DNA of 20,883 nucleotides, taken from the NCBI GenBank assembly GCA_015229095.1, contig JADGCE010000026.1:1-20883 (forward strand), in the 5' to 3' direction. Under the pieces are notes generated by a model. The model had not been told where the DNA came from. It searched no databases and was given only the letters and a program-made list of their open reading frames with translations. The translations under genes were made by a program, and so were the position numbers. Within the stretch, counting starts at the first letter, position 1. Each line of letters opens with the position of its first letter. Shown piece by piece: positions 6,774-15,669 of this stretch. This DNA is from Magnetococcales bacterium (GTDB lineage: Bacteria > Pseudomonadota > Magnetococcia > Magnetococcales > Magnetaquicoccaceae).

Positions 6774-9224
6774 ATGCAAGAGTCGCTGATCGTGGTGGGC
6801 AACGGTATGGCCGCACTGCGCACCCTGGAAGAACTGACAGAACTGGCTCCAGATCGCTACCGGATCACCGTTTACGGAACCGAACCCCATGCCGGCTACA
6901 ACCGGATTTTGCTCTCCTCGGTGCTCGCCGGCGAGAAGCAGCTCGACCAGATCATTACTCACCCCGTCACTTGGTATAACGAGCGGGGTATCGAACTCAA
7001 GGCCGGTGTGTCGGTCACCGCCATTGATCGGAAAACTCAGCGCATCACCGATTCCCTGGGCAACCGGGTGCCCTACGACAAACTTCTGCTCGCCACCGGC
7101 TCCCACCCGGTGATCCTGCCGTTGCCGGGCCATACGCTGCCCGGGGTACTGCCCTTCCGGGATGCCATCGATGTGGAACGCATGCTGGCCGCTGCGCAAG
7201 GGGGCGGCCAGCACGCCGTCGTCATCGGTGGCGGTCTGCTGGGGCTGGAAGCGGCCATGGGTCTGCTCAAACAGGGCATGGAGGTCACGGTCGTCCACTT
7301 GATGGGAAGCCTCATGGAGCGTCAGCTCGATGCGGATGCCGCTGAACTGCTCCGATGCGAGCTGGAAATGCGTGGACTCCGTTTCAGACTCAACGCGGAA
7401 AGTGCCGCCATCCTGGGAGAGCAGCAGGTGACCGGCCTGCGACTCAAGAGCGGCGAGATCCTGCCGGCAGATCTACTGGTGATGGCGGTTGGTATCCGCC
7501 CCAACGCCGACCTGGCCAGGAGTGCCGGCCTTGTCTGCAACCGGGGCATCGTGGTGGATGATCATCTGAGCAGCTCCGATCCGGCCATCGTGGCGGTTGG
7601 CGAGTGCGTTGAACACCGGGGGGTGGTTTATGGCCTGGTGGCACCCCTCTACGCCCAGGGCAAGGTGCTGGCCCGTCATCTGGCGGGTGTGGAGAGCCCG
7701 GGCTGCTATGAGGGCTCCACCGTCTCCACCCGGCTGAAGGTCACCGGGGTCGATCTCTGTTCCGCCGGGGAGATCCATGGGGAAAAAGAGGATGAAATCC
7801 TGATTTTTACCGATCCGGCGCGGCGCGTCTACAAAAAGCTGATCGTACACAATGAACGGGTCAGGGGTATGGTGCTGCTGGGAGACACCAGGGATGGGCC
7901 GTGGTATCTGGAGCTGATGCAGCGTCAGGAACCGATCACCCCCATTCGGGAACACATTCTGTTTGGCAACGCCCATCTGGGGGATGCCGGGCACGGCCCG
8001 GCAGGCGTGGTCCATCTGTCGGACGATCACGAGGTCTGCGGCTGTAACGGTGTCAAAAAGGGCCGCATTCTGGAAGCGATCAGCCGCCTGGGATTGACCA
8101 GCGTGGAGGAGGTTCGCACCCACACCAAAGCCTCTGGCTCCTGCGGCTCCTGCACCGGGGTGGTGGAGCAGCTGTTGGCTGCGGCACTGGGAGGCGATTA
8201 TGTTTCGCCGGTCGCCAAGGCGCTCTGCGGTTGTACCCAACGCACCAGCGATGAGGTGCGGGAGGCGGTCAGAGAGGGCCAAGCCATGCCGGTACGTGCG
8301 GTAATGGCCCGGCTTGGCTGGTCAACCCCCGATGGTTGTCCGGCCTGTCGACAGGCGATTCAATACTATCTGACCGTCTTCCATCCGGCCAGCCACCAGG
8401 AGGAGCGTTCCGCCCGTTTTGTCAACGAGCGCTACCATGCCAACATCCAAAAAGATGGCACCTATTCGGTCGTGCCGAGAATTTTCGGAGGGATCACAGC
8501 GGCCAAAGAGTTAAAAATGCTGGCCGACCTGGTAGAACGCTTTGCCATCCCGGAGGTCAAGTTTACCGGTGGTCAGCGGCTCACCCTGCTGGGAATCCGC
8601 CGGGAACAGCTCCCGGCAATCTGGAGCGAGTTGTCCAGCCATGGGATGGTCTCTGGTCACGCCTACGGCAAGGCGGTGCGCACCGTAAAAACCTGTGTGG
8701 GCAGTCGCTGGTGCCGCTTCGGCACCCAGGACTCCGAGGCCCTTGGGGTGGAACTGGAGCAAAAACTCTGGAATTGCTGGACTCCCCACAAGGTCAAGTT
8801 GGCGGTCTCCGGCTGTCCCCGCAACTGCGCCGAGGCCACCATCAAGGATATCGGCGTGGTGGGGGTGGAGTCGGGTTGGGAGATCCACGTGGGGGGCAAT
8901 GGTGGCATCAAAGTGCGGGTGACCGATCTGCTGACCAAGGTCGCCACCCACGAGGAGGTCCAGGAGTGGTCCGCAGCCTTTCTGCAACTCTATCGCCGGG
9001 AGGCCCGTTATCTGGAACGCACTGCGACCTGGTTGGATCGGGTCGGCATCGGCTTTGTGCGGGAGCAATTGGCCGATCCGGCCATGCGGCTTGCCCTTGC
9101 CTCGGAGTTTCAGAAGGCTCACACAGAGATTGAGGATCCCTGGCAGGCAGGAAGCAAAACAGAGTCGGCGCGTCACTTTGCGCCATTGGCCATCATCGGG
9201 CAGCAGACGGAGGTTGCGGCATGA
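6774..9224 (+). CDS. nirB: Assimilatory NAD(P)H nitrite reductase large subunit
   Basis: 816 residues from ATG 6774, chosen because GAGGAG lies 7 bases upstream and translation begins QESLIVVGNGMA, the FAD-binding start of NirB. The frame stays open upstream to 6627, but that part is the leader RNA. Order: FAD/NAD(H) oxidoreductase (about 1-400), a BFD-like [2Fe-2S] domain with C422, C424, C457, C460, a second BFD-like motif with C485, C487, C522, C525, a ferredoxin-like half-domain (about 545-610), and the siroheme/[4Fe-4S] domain with C641 and C647 (CVGSRWC) and C681 and C685 (SGCPRNC). It reduces nitrite to ammonium in the cytoplasm with NirD. Its stop overlaps nirD (ATGA). Confidence 0.95.
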   Translation: MQESLIVVGNGMAALRTLEELTELAPDRYRITVYGTEPHAGYNRILLSSVLAGEKQLDQIITHPVTWYNERGIELKAGVSVTAIDRKTQRITDSLGNRVPYDKLLLATGSHPVILPLPGHTLPGVLPFRDAIDVERMLAAAQGGGQHAVVIGGGLLGLEAAMGLLKQGMEVTVVHLMGSLMERQLDADAAELLRCELEMRGLRFRLNAESAAILGEQQVTGLRLKSGEILPADLLVMAVGIRPNADLARSAGLVCNRGIVVDDHLSSSDPAIVAVGECVEHRGVVYGLVAPLYAQGKVLARHLAGVESPGCYEGSTVSTRLKVTGVDLCSAGEIHGEKEDEILIFTDPARRVYKKLIVHNERVRGMVLLGDTRDGPWYLELMQRQEPITPIREHILFGNAHLGDAGHGPAGVVHLSDDHEVCGCNGVKKGRILEAISRLGLTSVEEVRTHTKASGSCGSCTGVVEQLLAAALGGDYVSPVAKALCGCTQRTSDEVREAVREGQAMPVRAVMARLGWSTPDGCPACRQAIQYYLTVFHPASHQEERSARFVNERYHANIQKDGTYSVVPRIFGGITAAKELKMLADLVERFAIPEVKFTGGQRLTLLGIRREQLPAIWSELSSHGMVSGHAYGKAVRTVKTCVGSRWCRFGTQDSEALGVELEQKLWNCWTPHKVKLAVSGCPRNCAEATIKDIGVVGVESGWEIHVGGNGGIKVRVTDLLTKVATHEEVQEWSAAFLQLYRREARYLERTATWLDRVGIGFVREQLADPAMRLALASEFQKAHTEIEDPWQAGSKTESARHFAPLAIIGQQTEVAA

Positions 9225-9550
9225 ACGACACTTGGCATTATGTGGGTCTGTTGGATGAGATCCCCTCCCTGGAAGGGCGGGTGGTCAAGCATGACCGGTT
9301 GGGCGATCTGGCCCTGTTCCGCACCAGCGATGATCAGCTCTATGCCGTGGAGGATCGCTGCCCCCATCGGGGCGGTCCTTTGTCGGCGGGCATGGTGCAT
9401 GGCCGCATGGTAAGCTGTCCCCTGCATGGCTGGCGGCTGGATTTGGCCACCGGCGAGGTGCAGGGACCGGACCATGGCTGCGTGACGCGCTACCCGGTGC
9501 GGGTGGAAGAGAACAAAATCTATCTTTGCCTGGAGCCTGACCATGCCTGA
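9221..9550 (+). CDS. nirD: Nitrite reductase small subunit, Rieske type
   Basis: 109 residues, a single Rieske-like domain. The cluster ligands are all present: C47 and H49 (CPHRGGPLS) and C66 and H69 (CPLHGW). Many enteric NirD proteins have lost these residues, so this one probably binds a [2Fe-2S] cluster and passes electrons within the NirBD complex. The start overlaps the nirB stop by four bases and the end overlaps nasA by eight, indicating coupled translation of one operon. Confidence 0.93.
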   Translation: MNDTWHYVGLLDEIPSLEGRVVKHDRLGDLALFRTSDDQLYAVEDRCPHRGGPLSAGMVHGRMVSCPLHGWRLDLATGEVQGPDHGCVTRYPVRVEENKIYLCLEPDHA

Positions 9551-12110
9551 TCCCCCCTGGGTACGCACAACCTGCCCCTACTGCGGCACCGGCTGCGGCA
9601 TCCGGGTCCAAAGCGATGGTCAGGGGGGGATTCTGGCCCTCGAAGGGGATCCGGATCATCCCAGCAATGCCGGACGGCTCTGCGGCAAGGGGATCAACCT
9701 GGCCGAAACCCTGCCCATGGATCAGCGGTTGCTCAATCCATCCATTCGGGGAGATCAGGTCACCTGGGAGCAGGCACTTGACCATGTGGCCAACAGCCTG
9801 ACGGAGGTTATGCACCGTTACGGCCCGGACGCCATTGGATTCCATCTCTCCGGCCAGCTGCTGACCGAGGACTACTACGTCGCCAACAAGCTGGCCAAAG
9901 GTTTCATCGGCACCGCCAATGTGGACAGCAATTCGCGGCTCTGCATGGCATCGGCGGTGGCTGGCCACCAGCGGGCTTTCGGTGCCGACCTGGTGCCGGG
10001 CTGTTATGAGGATCTGGAAGAGGCCGAGTTGGTGATCCTGGTGGGCAGCAACGCCGCCTGGTGCCATCCGGTTCTCTTCGGGCGATTGCTCGCTGCCCGG
10101 CAGCGTCATCCGGAACGCATGCTGGTGGTGATCGACCCGCGCCACACGCACAGCGCGCAGGCCGCCAACATGCACCTGCCGATCCGCAGCGGCAGCGATG
10201 CCTGGCTCTGGCTGGGGCTCATGCAGCATCTCTTCTATCACTACCGCAAGGAGTGGTCCGCATTCCCCACCCAGATCGATTGGCATACCCAGGATCTGGC
10301 CGCCGCCTACGGCCACGACATTTCTGCCGTCGCCGCCGCCACCGGTTTGCAGTCTGACGACATCACACGCTTCTATAACCTTTTTTTGCATACCGAGCGC
10401 ACCGTGACCCTTTTCTCCCAAGGCATCAACCAGTCGGAGCACGGCAGCGATACCGTCAATGCGATCATCAACTGCCACCTTCTCACCGGACGGATCGGCC
10501 GTCCAGGCATGGGGCCTTTCTCCCTTACCGGCCAGCCAAACGCCATGGGCGGTCGGGAAGTGGGCGCATTGGCCAACCAGCTCGCCGCCCACATGCAACT
10601 GGACAATCCCACCCACAGGCAGATTGTCGCCCATTTTTGGGGCAGCAAGCGGTTGGCCTCTCAACCGGGACTCAAGGCGGTGCAGCTCTTCCAGGCCGCT
10701 GAGGAAGGGAAGATCAAGGCGCTTTGGATCATGGGGACCAATCCCCTGGTCAGCCTGCCAGACGGCAACAGGGTGCGCCGTGCCCTGGAACGCTGTCCGC
10801 TGGTCATTGTCAGCGATTCGGTCGTCAACACGGACACGGCAGCTTACGCCCATGTCTTGTTGCCTGCCCGTCCCTGGGGGGAAAAGTCAGGCACCGTAAC
10901 CAACTCAGAGCGCCGCATCTCCCGACAAAAGGCCTTTCTGCCCCCATTGGGCCAATCCATGCCAGACTGGTGGATGCTTGCCGAGGTGGGCCGCCGGATG
11001 GGGTTTGCCAACGCCTTTGCCTATCCGGATGAGGCCAGCATCTTCAAGGAGCACGCCACCCTCTCCGGGCTGGGCAATGACGGAACCCGCCCCTTCGATA
11101 TCGCCGCTCTGGCTGATCAGCCCTACGACTCCCTGGAGCCGATCCAGTGGCCGGTGCAAAAACTGCGTGACGGCGGGATCGCTGGAACCCGGCGTCTGGG
11201 TGGCGACGGGCGCTTCTTTACTCCGAAAGGAAAGGCGCGGATATTGGAAATCATGCCCGCCACGACCCGCACGCTCAAAAACGGTGAGTTGCGGCTGAAC
11301 ACGGGTCGCATCCGGGATCAGTGGCATACCATGACCCGCACCGGGGTCTCCCCTGCCCTCTCTCGTCATGAGCCGCAGCCGTTGCTCGACATCCATCCCG
11401 AAGATGCCGCACGTCACACGCTGCAGGAGGGGGAGCTGGTACGCCTTGTCAACGCACAGGGGGAGGCACTGCTCAGGGTACGGATGAGTGCAGGTCAGCG
11501 CCGAGGTGAGCTGTTCGCTCCCATGCACTGGTCGAGATTTTTTTGCGCCAAGGGAGCGATCAACGCCTTGGTGGCCGCCCACCTCGATCCCATTTCTGGC
11601 CAGCCCGCTTTCAAGAGTACTGCGGTGCGGTTGGAGCCGGTTATCCGGCACTGGCGAGGCTTTCTGCTCAGTCGAACACCGCTGGATCCCACGGAGATCT
11701 GGTGGTGCCGCCGCGCCGTGGCACCCGCTCTCTGGCAGTATGATCTGGAGGGCCTGACACCCCTTGCGGATTGGCGTGCAGCGAGTGCCCGGTGGCTCGC
11801 TGCGCCTGAGGATGCAGAGTGGATCGAGTGTACCGATGCCGCCCAGGGACGTTTTCGTCGCGCCTGGCGGCATAACGAACAGCTGATGGGCTGTCTGTTC
11901 ATCGAACATACCGCCCCCCTGCCCGACTCGACCCGGTTGTTGTCTTTTTTTGCGCACAATCAACCGCAGGATCTCCTCGCATTGCTGGCCGGTGCGGCGT
12001 GCGCGACCGACCGTCGGTCACAGCACCAAGGGGGCGATCCGCGAGGAAAAATGGGCGATAACAGGAAACAACGGCCTGGATCATCGTATGGACCACAGAG
12101 GGCGCTTTGA
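9543..12110 (+). CDS. nasA: Assimilatory nitrate reductase catalytic subunit
   Basis: 855 residues. C11, C14, C18 and C47 (CPYCGTGC ... RLCGKG) bind the N-terminal [4Fe-4S] cluster. C134 in SRLCMASA is the likely molybdenum ligand of the bis-MGD cofactor. Later segments (SQGINQSEHGSDTVNAI, TGRIGRPGMGPFSLTGQPNAMGGREVG) are typical of NasA/NapA molybdoenzymes, and a molydopterin-dinucleotide-binding domain follows at about 590-700. It reduces nitrate to nitrite in the cytoplasm. Many NasA proteins end in a BFD-like [2Fe-2S] domain. Here the family resemblance stops at LLALLAG and about 38 basic, low-complexity residues follow, ending one base from the convergent ppc stop. No separate electron-donor subunit (nasB/nasC) is adjacent. 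Confidence 0.95.
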   Translation: MPDPPWVRTTCPYCGTGCGIRVQSDGQGGILALEGDPDHPSNAGRLCGKGINLAETLPMDQRLLNPSIRGDQVTWEQALDHVANSLTEVMHRYGPDAIGFHLSGQLLTEDYYVANKLAKGFIGTANVDSNSRLCMASAVAGHQRAFGADLVPGCYEDLEEAELVILVGSNAAWCHPVLFGRLLAARQRHPERMLVVIDPRHTHSAQAANMHLPIRSGSDAWLWLGLMQHLFYHYRKEWSAFPTQIDWHTQDLAAAYGHDISAVAAATGLQSDDITRFYNLFLHTERTVTLFSQGINQSEHGSDTVNAIINCHLLTGRIGRPGMGPFSLTGQPNAMGGREVGALANQLAAHMQLDNPTHRQIVAHFWGSKRLASQPGLKAVQLFQAAEEGKIKALWIMGTNPLVSLPDGNRVRRALERCPLVIVSDSVVNTDTAAYAHVLLPARPWGEKSGTVTNSERRISRQKAFLPPLGQSMPDWWMLAEVGRRMGFANAFAYPDEASIFKEHATLSGLGNDGTRPFDIAALADQPYDSLEPIQWPVQKLRDGGIAGTRRLGGDGRFFTPKGKARILEIMPATTRTLKNGELRLNTGRIRDQWHTMTRTGVSPALSRHEPQPLLDIHPEDAARHTLQEGELVRLVNAQGEALLRVRMSAGQRRGELFAPMHWSRFFCAKGAINALVAAHLDPISGQPAFKSTAVRLEPVIRHWRGFLLSRTPLDPTEIWWCRRAVAPALWQYDLEGLTPLADWRAASARWLAAPEDAEWIECTDAAQGRFRRAWRHNEQLMGCLFIEHTAPLPDSTRLLSFFAHNQPQDLLALLAGAACATDRRSQHQGGDPRGKMGDNRKQRPGSSYGPQRAL

Positions 12111-12111
12111 T

Positions 12112-14931
12112 TCAGCCCGTGGATCCCAACCCGCTGGCGATGGCGTTGATGGTCAGAAACAGGCTGGTTTGCAAAGCCTCCATCTCTTCGTCTGCGTTCG
12201 CACCCATGCGTTGTGCCTTGCGCAATCGTCGCAACAGATCCACCTGATGCCGGTGCAGACAGCGCAGGGCATCCCGCCGACTGGACAGCCCCTGATACAG
12301 ATCTTTGTGTCGATCCTCCAGCGCTCCCCCATACAGATATGCCATCTCTGTGCAGGTGCGCCGGTACTCCTCGCCGATCCGCCCCATGAACTGTTCCCGC
12401 AACGCATCCTCCTCCACAAGGCTGGCATACGCCTGCATCACCTCCCAATCCACACCCGCCAGACTGATGGCAATACTGTTTGCCACACAGTAGAGGGGTG
12501 GCCAGAGAAAGGTATGCTGACGGAGCAGGTCAAAGGAGGAGGGGTGTTCCGTTCGCAGTCGCGCCAACGCCGTCCCGACGCCATACCAACCGGACAGCAA
12601 AAAACGGCTCTGACTCCAACTGAACACCCACGGAATTGCCCTCAAATCGGCAATGGTACGCTCTCCCCGTCGCCGGACGGGACGGGAGCCGATACGGCTG
12701 GATTCAATCGCGTCGATGGGGGTGGCCTGGCTGAAAAACACCAAAAACCCCTCTGCATCCAGCAAATCACGGTAGATTTCCCGGCTGAAGAGGGCAACCT
12801 GATCCATGATCTCCGTCAGGCGATCCGACTCTTCTTCGGGGGGAAGCCAGGAAGCCGTGGCGCCCGATGCGCCCGCCACCAGCAACTCAAGATGATGGGC
12901 GGCGGTCATGCGGTTGGCATACTTTTGGGCAATGACCTCCCCCTGTTCGGTCAGCCGCAAATCATCCCCCAGGGCCCCGGGAGGCAGGGCGCGCAAAAAG
13001 CTGTGGATGGGGCCCGCACCCCGGCTGATGGAACCTCCCCGACCGTGGAAAAACCGTATTTTGACACCGTGTTGCGTGCCCACCGCAGTCATCGCCTGCT
13101 GCGCCTGATACAGCCGCCAGCGGCTTGCCCAGATGCCACCATCCTTGTTGCTGTCGCTGTAGCCGATCATCACCTGCTGCACCAGCACGCCCTCCCCCTG
13201 ACGGGCTGCCTGAAGTGCCAGGGAACGGCGCGTCATGGGATGGGAGAGAAACTGGGCCAAAATCTGCGGACTGCGCTCCAGATCGTCGATGGTCTCGAAC
13301 AGGGGCACAATACGGATGGGAAAGGCCGCTCCTTCGCTGCCCTCCACCAGCAGCCCTGCCTCACGGGCAAACAGATAGATCACCAGCAGATCCGAAAGAT
13401 GGCGCGTCATGCTGACGATCAACCCACCCAGGCCTTCCGTCCCGAATTTTTTTACATGGTCGGCCAGCACATGATAGCACGCCAACACCGCATCCGCCTG
13501 CGGACCAACCTGTACCCCGCTGCGCACAAAAGGACGCGGGGAGCACAGTTCCTGCTCCAGAAGAGCGCAGCGCGACGCCTCCGGCCACCCTTCATAGCCA
13601 CCATGCCCCACGCCGGCTTTGCACAATAATTGATCCAGAGCTTGATCATGAAACTGGCTGTTCTGACGGATATCCAGGCAGGCCAGGTGAAACCCAAAGA
13701 CACGGATATGATCCTCCAAGGGATCCAGCATCCGTTTGGCCAAATGGGCAGCCCCGATCTCCACCAGGGAGCTCCGCAGAGTTGCCAAATCGGCCAACAG
13801 CTCGGATGGCTGGCGATAAGAGGCTTCCCACAATGCTTCGGGATCATGAGGCAGCGCTGCCAGCATCAGATTGAGCATCTGTCGCCAGGGCTCGTCCCGG
13901 TTGCGCGCCATGGCGGCGTGCCCTGCCTCCCCCAACCCCCGTTCCAGCACGCGCATGCGTGCCAGCAGGGAGGCCGGTACAGCCTGGACATGGGCCGACA
14001 GACTCAGCCTTCTGGCGACCTCCTGCAATTTTTTTTGCAGCTGCTGCAGGGCGTGGTGGCGCAACGCCCGCAACGTTTCCAGGGTTACCTCTGCGGTGAC
14101 CAGCGGGTGACCATCCCGGTCGCCTCCCACCCAAGTACCGAAGGTGAGGCGCGGCCATGCGGGGGTTCCCTCCAACTCGGCCGCCTGCCACGCCTCCTCC
14201 AACCGCCGGCGCACCGGCAAGAGGGCATTGGGAAAAACCCGCGCCAGATAGTGCAGTACATTGCTGCGTTCCGCCTCCAGAGTCGGCTTTTCCAACAACA
14301 CCTCTCCGGTACGCCACAACTGCTCCAATACCCCCTTGATGTCCGCCCGGATCTCCGCCTGCTCACGAACGGTAAACATGCTGTTTTCCAGTTGCAGGAG
14401 CAACAGATACAGTTCTCGATGGTGTTCCAGAACGGTGCGTCGTTTGGCTTCCGTGGGGTGGGCTGTGAGCACCGGTTCCACATGCACCTGGGCAACCGCA
14501 CGATGGATCTCCTGGGCACCCATGCCCATTTTTTTCATCCGTGCGAAATGGTACTCCCAGGATCCGGGAATCTGCTCTCCCTCTCCCCGATTGCGCAACC
14601 CCCTCCGGGATTGCATGGCCAAATTTTCCTCAGCCATGCTGTGCAACTGGAAGGCAATGGAAAAGGCCTGGATGAGTTTGGGAGACCAGCTTTCCGGATC
14701 CGGCACCGTGCCGGATCCGTTGAAGGGCATGCAGCGGGCAATCTCTCCCTCTCCCATGGATTCCAGCAGCTCTTGAAAACAAGCCATCAAGAAAAGGGGC
14801 CCCCTGTCGGGGCGTTGCGGGTTTGGCATGGCCTGAGAAACTTCAATCACCGAAAAGTCCCGCAGGAGACGACGGAGATCTGTTGGGTGGTCATGGCTGT
14901 TTTTTTCTTTCGCTTTGCGATGCCAGCGCAC
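12112..14931 (-). CDS. ppc: Phosphoenolpyruvate carboxylase
   Basis: 939 residues from a GTG at 14931. Catalytic landmarks are VLTAHPTE with His158, WVGGDRDGHP, GYSDSNKDGG (about 589) and FFHGRGGSISRGAGP (about 625). It carboxylates PEP to oxaloacetate, feeding the TCA cycle and, next to a nitrate locus, probably amino-acid synthesis. The C-terminus ends GLGSTG where most PEPCs end RNTG, and the N-terminal 60 residues are unlike the usual family start, so it is a divergent member. The start is uncertain: no clear ribosome site precedes the GTG, which overlaps the upstream repeat-protein gene by 41 bases. An in-frame GTG near 14850 and an ATG at 14829 are alternatives. It converges on nasA with one base between stops. 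Confidence 0.93.
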   Translation of the reverse strand: MRWHRKAKEKNSHDHPTDLRRLLRDFSVIEVSQAMPNPQRPDRGPLFLMACFQELLESMGEGEIARCMPFNGSGTVPDPESWSPKLIQAFSIAFQLHSMAEENLAMQSRRGLRNRGEGEQIPGSWEYHFARMKKMGMGAQEIHRAVAQVHVEPVLTAHPTEAKRRTVLEHHRELYLLLLQLENSMFTVREQAEIRADIKGVLEQLWRTGEVLLEKPTLEAERSNVLHYLARVFPNALLPVRRRLEEAWQAAELEGTPAWPRLTFGTWVGGDRDGHPLVTAEVTLETLRALRHHALQQLQKKLQEVARRLSLSAHVQAVPASLLARMRVLERGLGEAGHAAMARNRDEPWRQMLNLMLAALPHDPEALWEASYRQPSELLADLATLRSSLVEIGAAHLAKRMLDPLEDHIRVFGFHLACLDIRQNSQFHDQALDQLLCKAGVGHGGYEGWPEASRCALLEQELCSPRPFVRSGVQVGPQADAVLACYHVLADHVKKFGTEGLGGLIVSMTRHLSDLLVIYLFAREAGLLVEGSEGAAFPIRIVPLFETIDDLERSPQILAQFLSHPMTRRSLALQAARQGEGVLVQQVMIGYSDSNKDGGIWASRWRLYQAQQAMTAVGTQHGVKIRFFHGRGGSISRGAGPIHSFLRALPPGALGDDLRLTEQGEVIAQKYANRMTAAHHLELLVAGASGATASWLPPEEESDRLTEIMDQVALFSREIYRDLLDAEGFLVFFSQATPIDAIESSRIGSRPVRRRGERTIADLRAIPWVFSWSQSRFLLSGWYGVGTALARLRTEHPSSFDLLRQHTFLWPPLYCVANSIAISLAGVDWEVMQAYASLVEEDALREQFMGRIGEEYRRTCTEMAYLYGGALEDRHKDLYQGLSSRRDALRCLHRHQVDLLRRLRKAQRMGANADEEMEALQTSLFLTINAIASGLGSTG

Positions 14932-15412
14932 GATTATTGATCGTCAAATCCACATGGGCAGGATTGACCTCCTCACGTGGACTGTTTTTTCCCGGCCCGT
15001 CATGACTGTTGGGAGAGATAGGGCTGGCGTATCCCTGGGAACCGGGAGAGGCAGTGCTATGCGGAGCAGACGCACCATGCGAACCGGCAGCATACGAACC
15101 GGGAGCATACGGACCAGGGGCATGCGGACCAGGGGCATACGGACCGGCAGCATACGGACCAGGGGCATACGGACCAGGGGCATATGGACCGGGGCCATTC
15201 CGCCGATTGGTATTGTTGAGAAACGGCATGCTGAACCCATTGCCGTTGTTGCCATTATTGAAAAATGGCATGCTGAACCCATTGCCGTTGTTGCCATTAT
15301 TGAAAAACGGCATGCTGAAGCTTTCGGCGTGTGCTTCGTTTTCCCATCCCAGCGCGCCTCCCAACACCAGAGCCACGGCCAAGAGGCCTGTTTTCTTTTT
15401 GCATTTGCTCAT
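14891..15412 (-). CDS. Secreted low-complexity repeat protein, unknown function
   Basis: 173 residues from ATG 15412, which has GGAAAGGA about 9 bases upstream; the frame stays open to 15613 without better signals. Residues 1-29 form a signal peptide ending AHA. The mature part has FSMPFFNNGNNGNG twice and a diverged third copy (FSMPFLNNTNRRNG), then a GPYAP/GPYAA/GPHAP array of about eight units, then a Ser/Pro/His-rich tail. The function is not recognised. The Asn/Gly/Pro/Tyr/Phe-rich secreted composition recalls sulfur-globule envelope proteins, a weak similarity in style only. The gene overlaps the annotated ppc start, so the two may be co-transcribed. Confidence 0.7.
   Translation of the reverse strand: MSKCKKKTGLLAVALVLGGALGWENEAHAESFSMPFFNNGNNGNGFSMPFFNNGNNGNGFSMPFLNNTNRRNGPGPYAPGPYAPGPYAAGPYAPGPHAPGPYAPGSYAAGSHGASAPHSTASPGSQGYASPISPNSHDGPGKNSPREEVNPAHVDLTINNRALASQSERKKQP
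15088..15200 (-). repeat. 15-bp tandem repeats coding GPYAP
   Basis: Plus-strand units of the type GGACCAGGGGCATAC recur with small changes about eight times within the repeat-protein gene, encoding GPYAP, GPYAA, GPHAP and GSYAA. The sequence identity of neighbouring units suggests recent slippage or unequal exchange. Confidence 0.75.
15221..15320 (-). repeat. 42-bp tandem repeat, 2.4 copies
   Basis: Units at 15221-15262 and 15263-15304 differ at one base, and a partial third copy begins at 15305. Each encodes the 14-residue unit FSMPFFNNGNNGNG. A diverged copy lies immediately before 15221. Near identity at DNA level implies recent duplication and a length-variable gene. Confidence 0.85.
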
Positions 15413-15669
15413 TGTTTTCAAATCCTTTCCGTGATTTTCCATGCCACTGGTTGGAATGAATCGTGACCTGAATGTTTTCACAACGGCGCATCGGTCGACA
15501 GACGAAAAAAACCGCGCAGATGGACTCTGTAGAGGCCAATCCACCGCGCAGCGCGTAACCTTACCCGTTCCTGCAAGGCCGGTCAAGCCAACTGTGCTGA
15601 GATGGCCAAGCAACCACAGCCCGCAAGGCGTGCGCTGTCTGTGCGATCAGAGCGGTCAATGGATGGGCA

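Noticed and set aside
11950..13629. 559-codon plus-strand ORF opposite ppc
   Set aside because: It is antisense to PEP carboxylase, with no recognisable domain; typical of GC-rich shadow frames.
15088..15320. Possible CRISPR array
   Set aside because: The repeats are contiguous, without unique spacers, and stay in frame as protein repeats of 5 and 14 residues.
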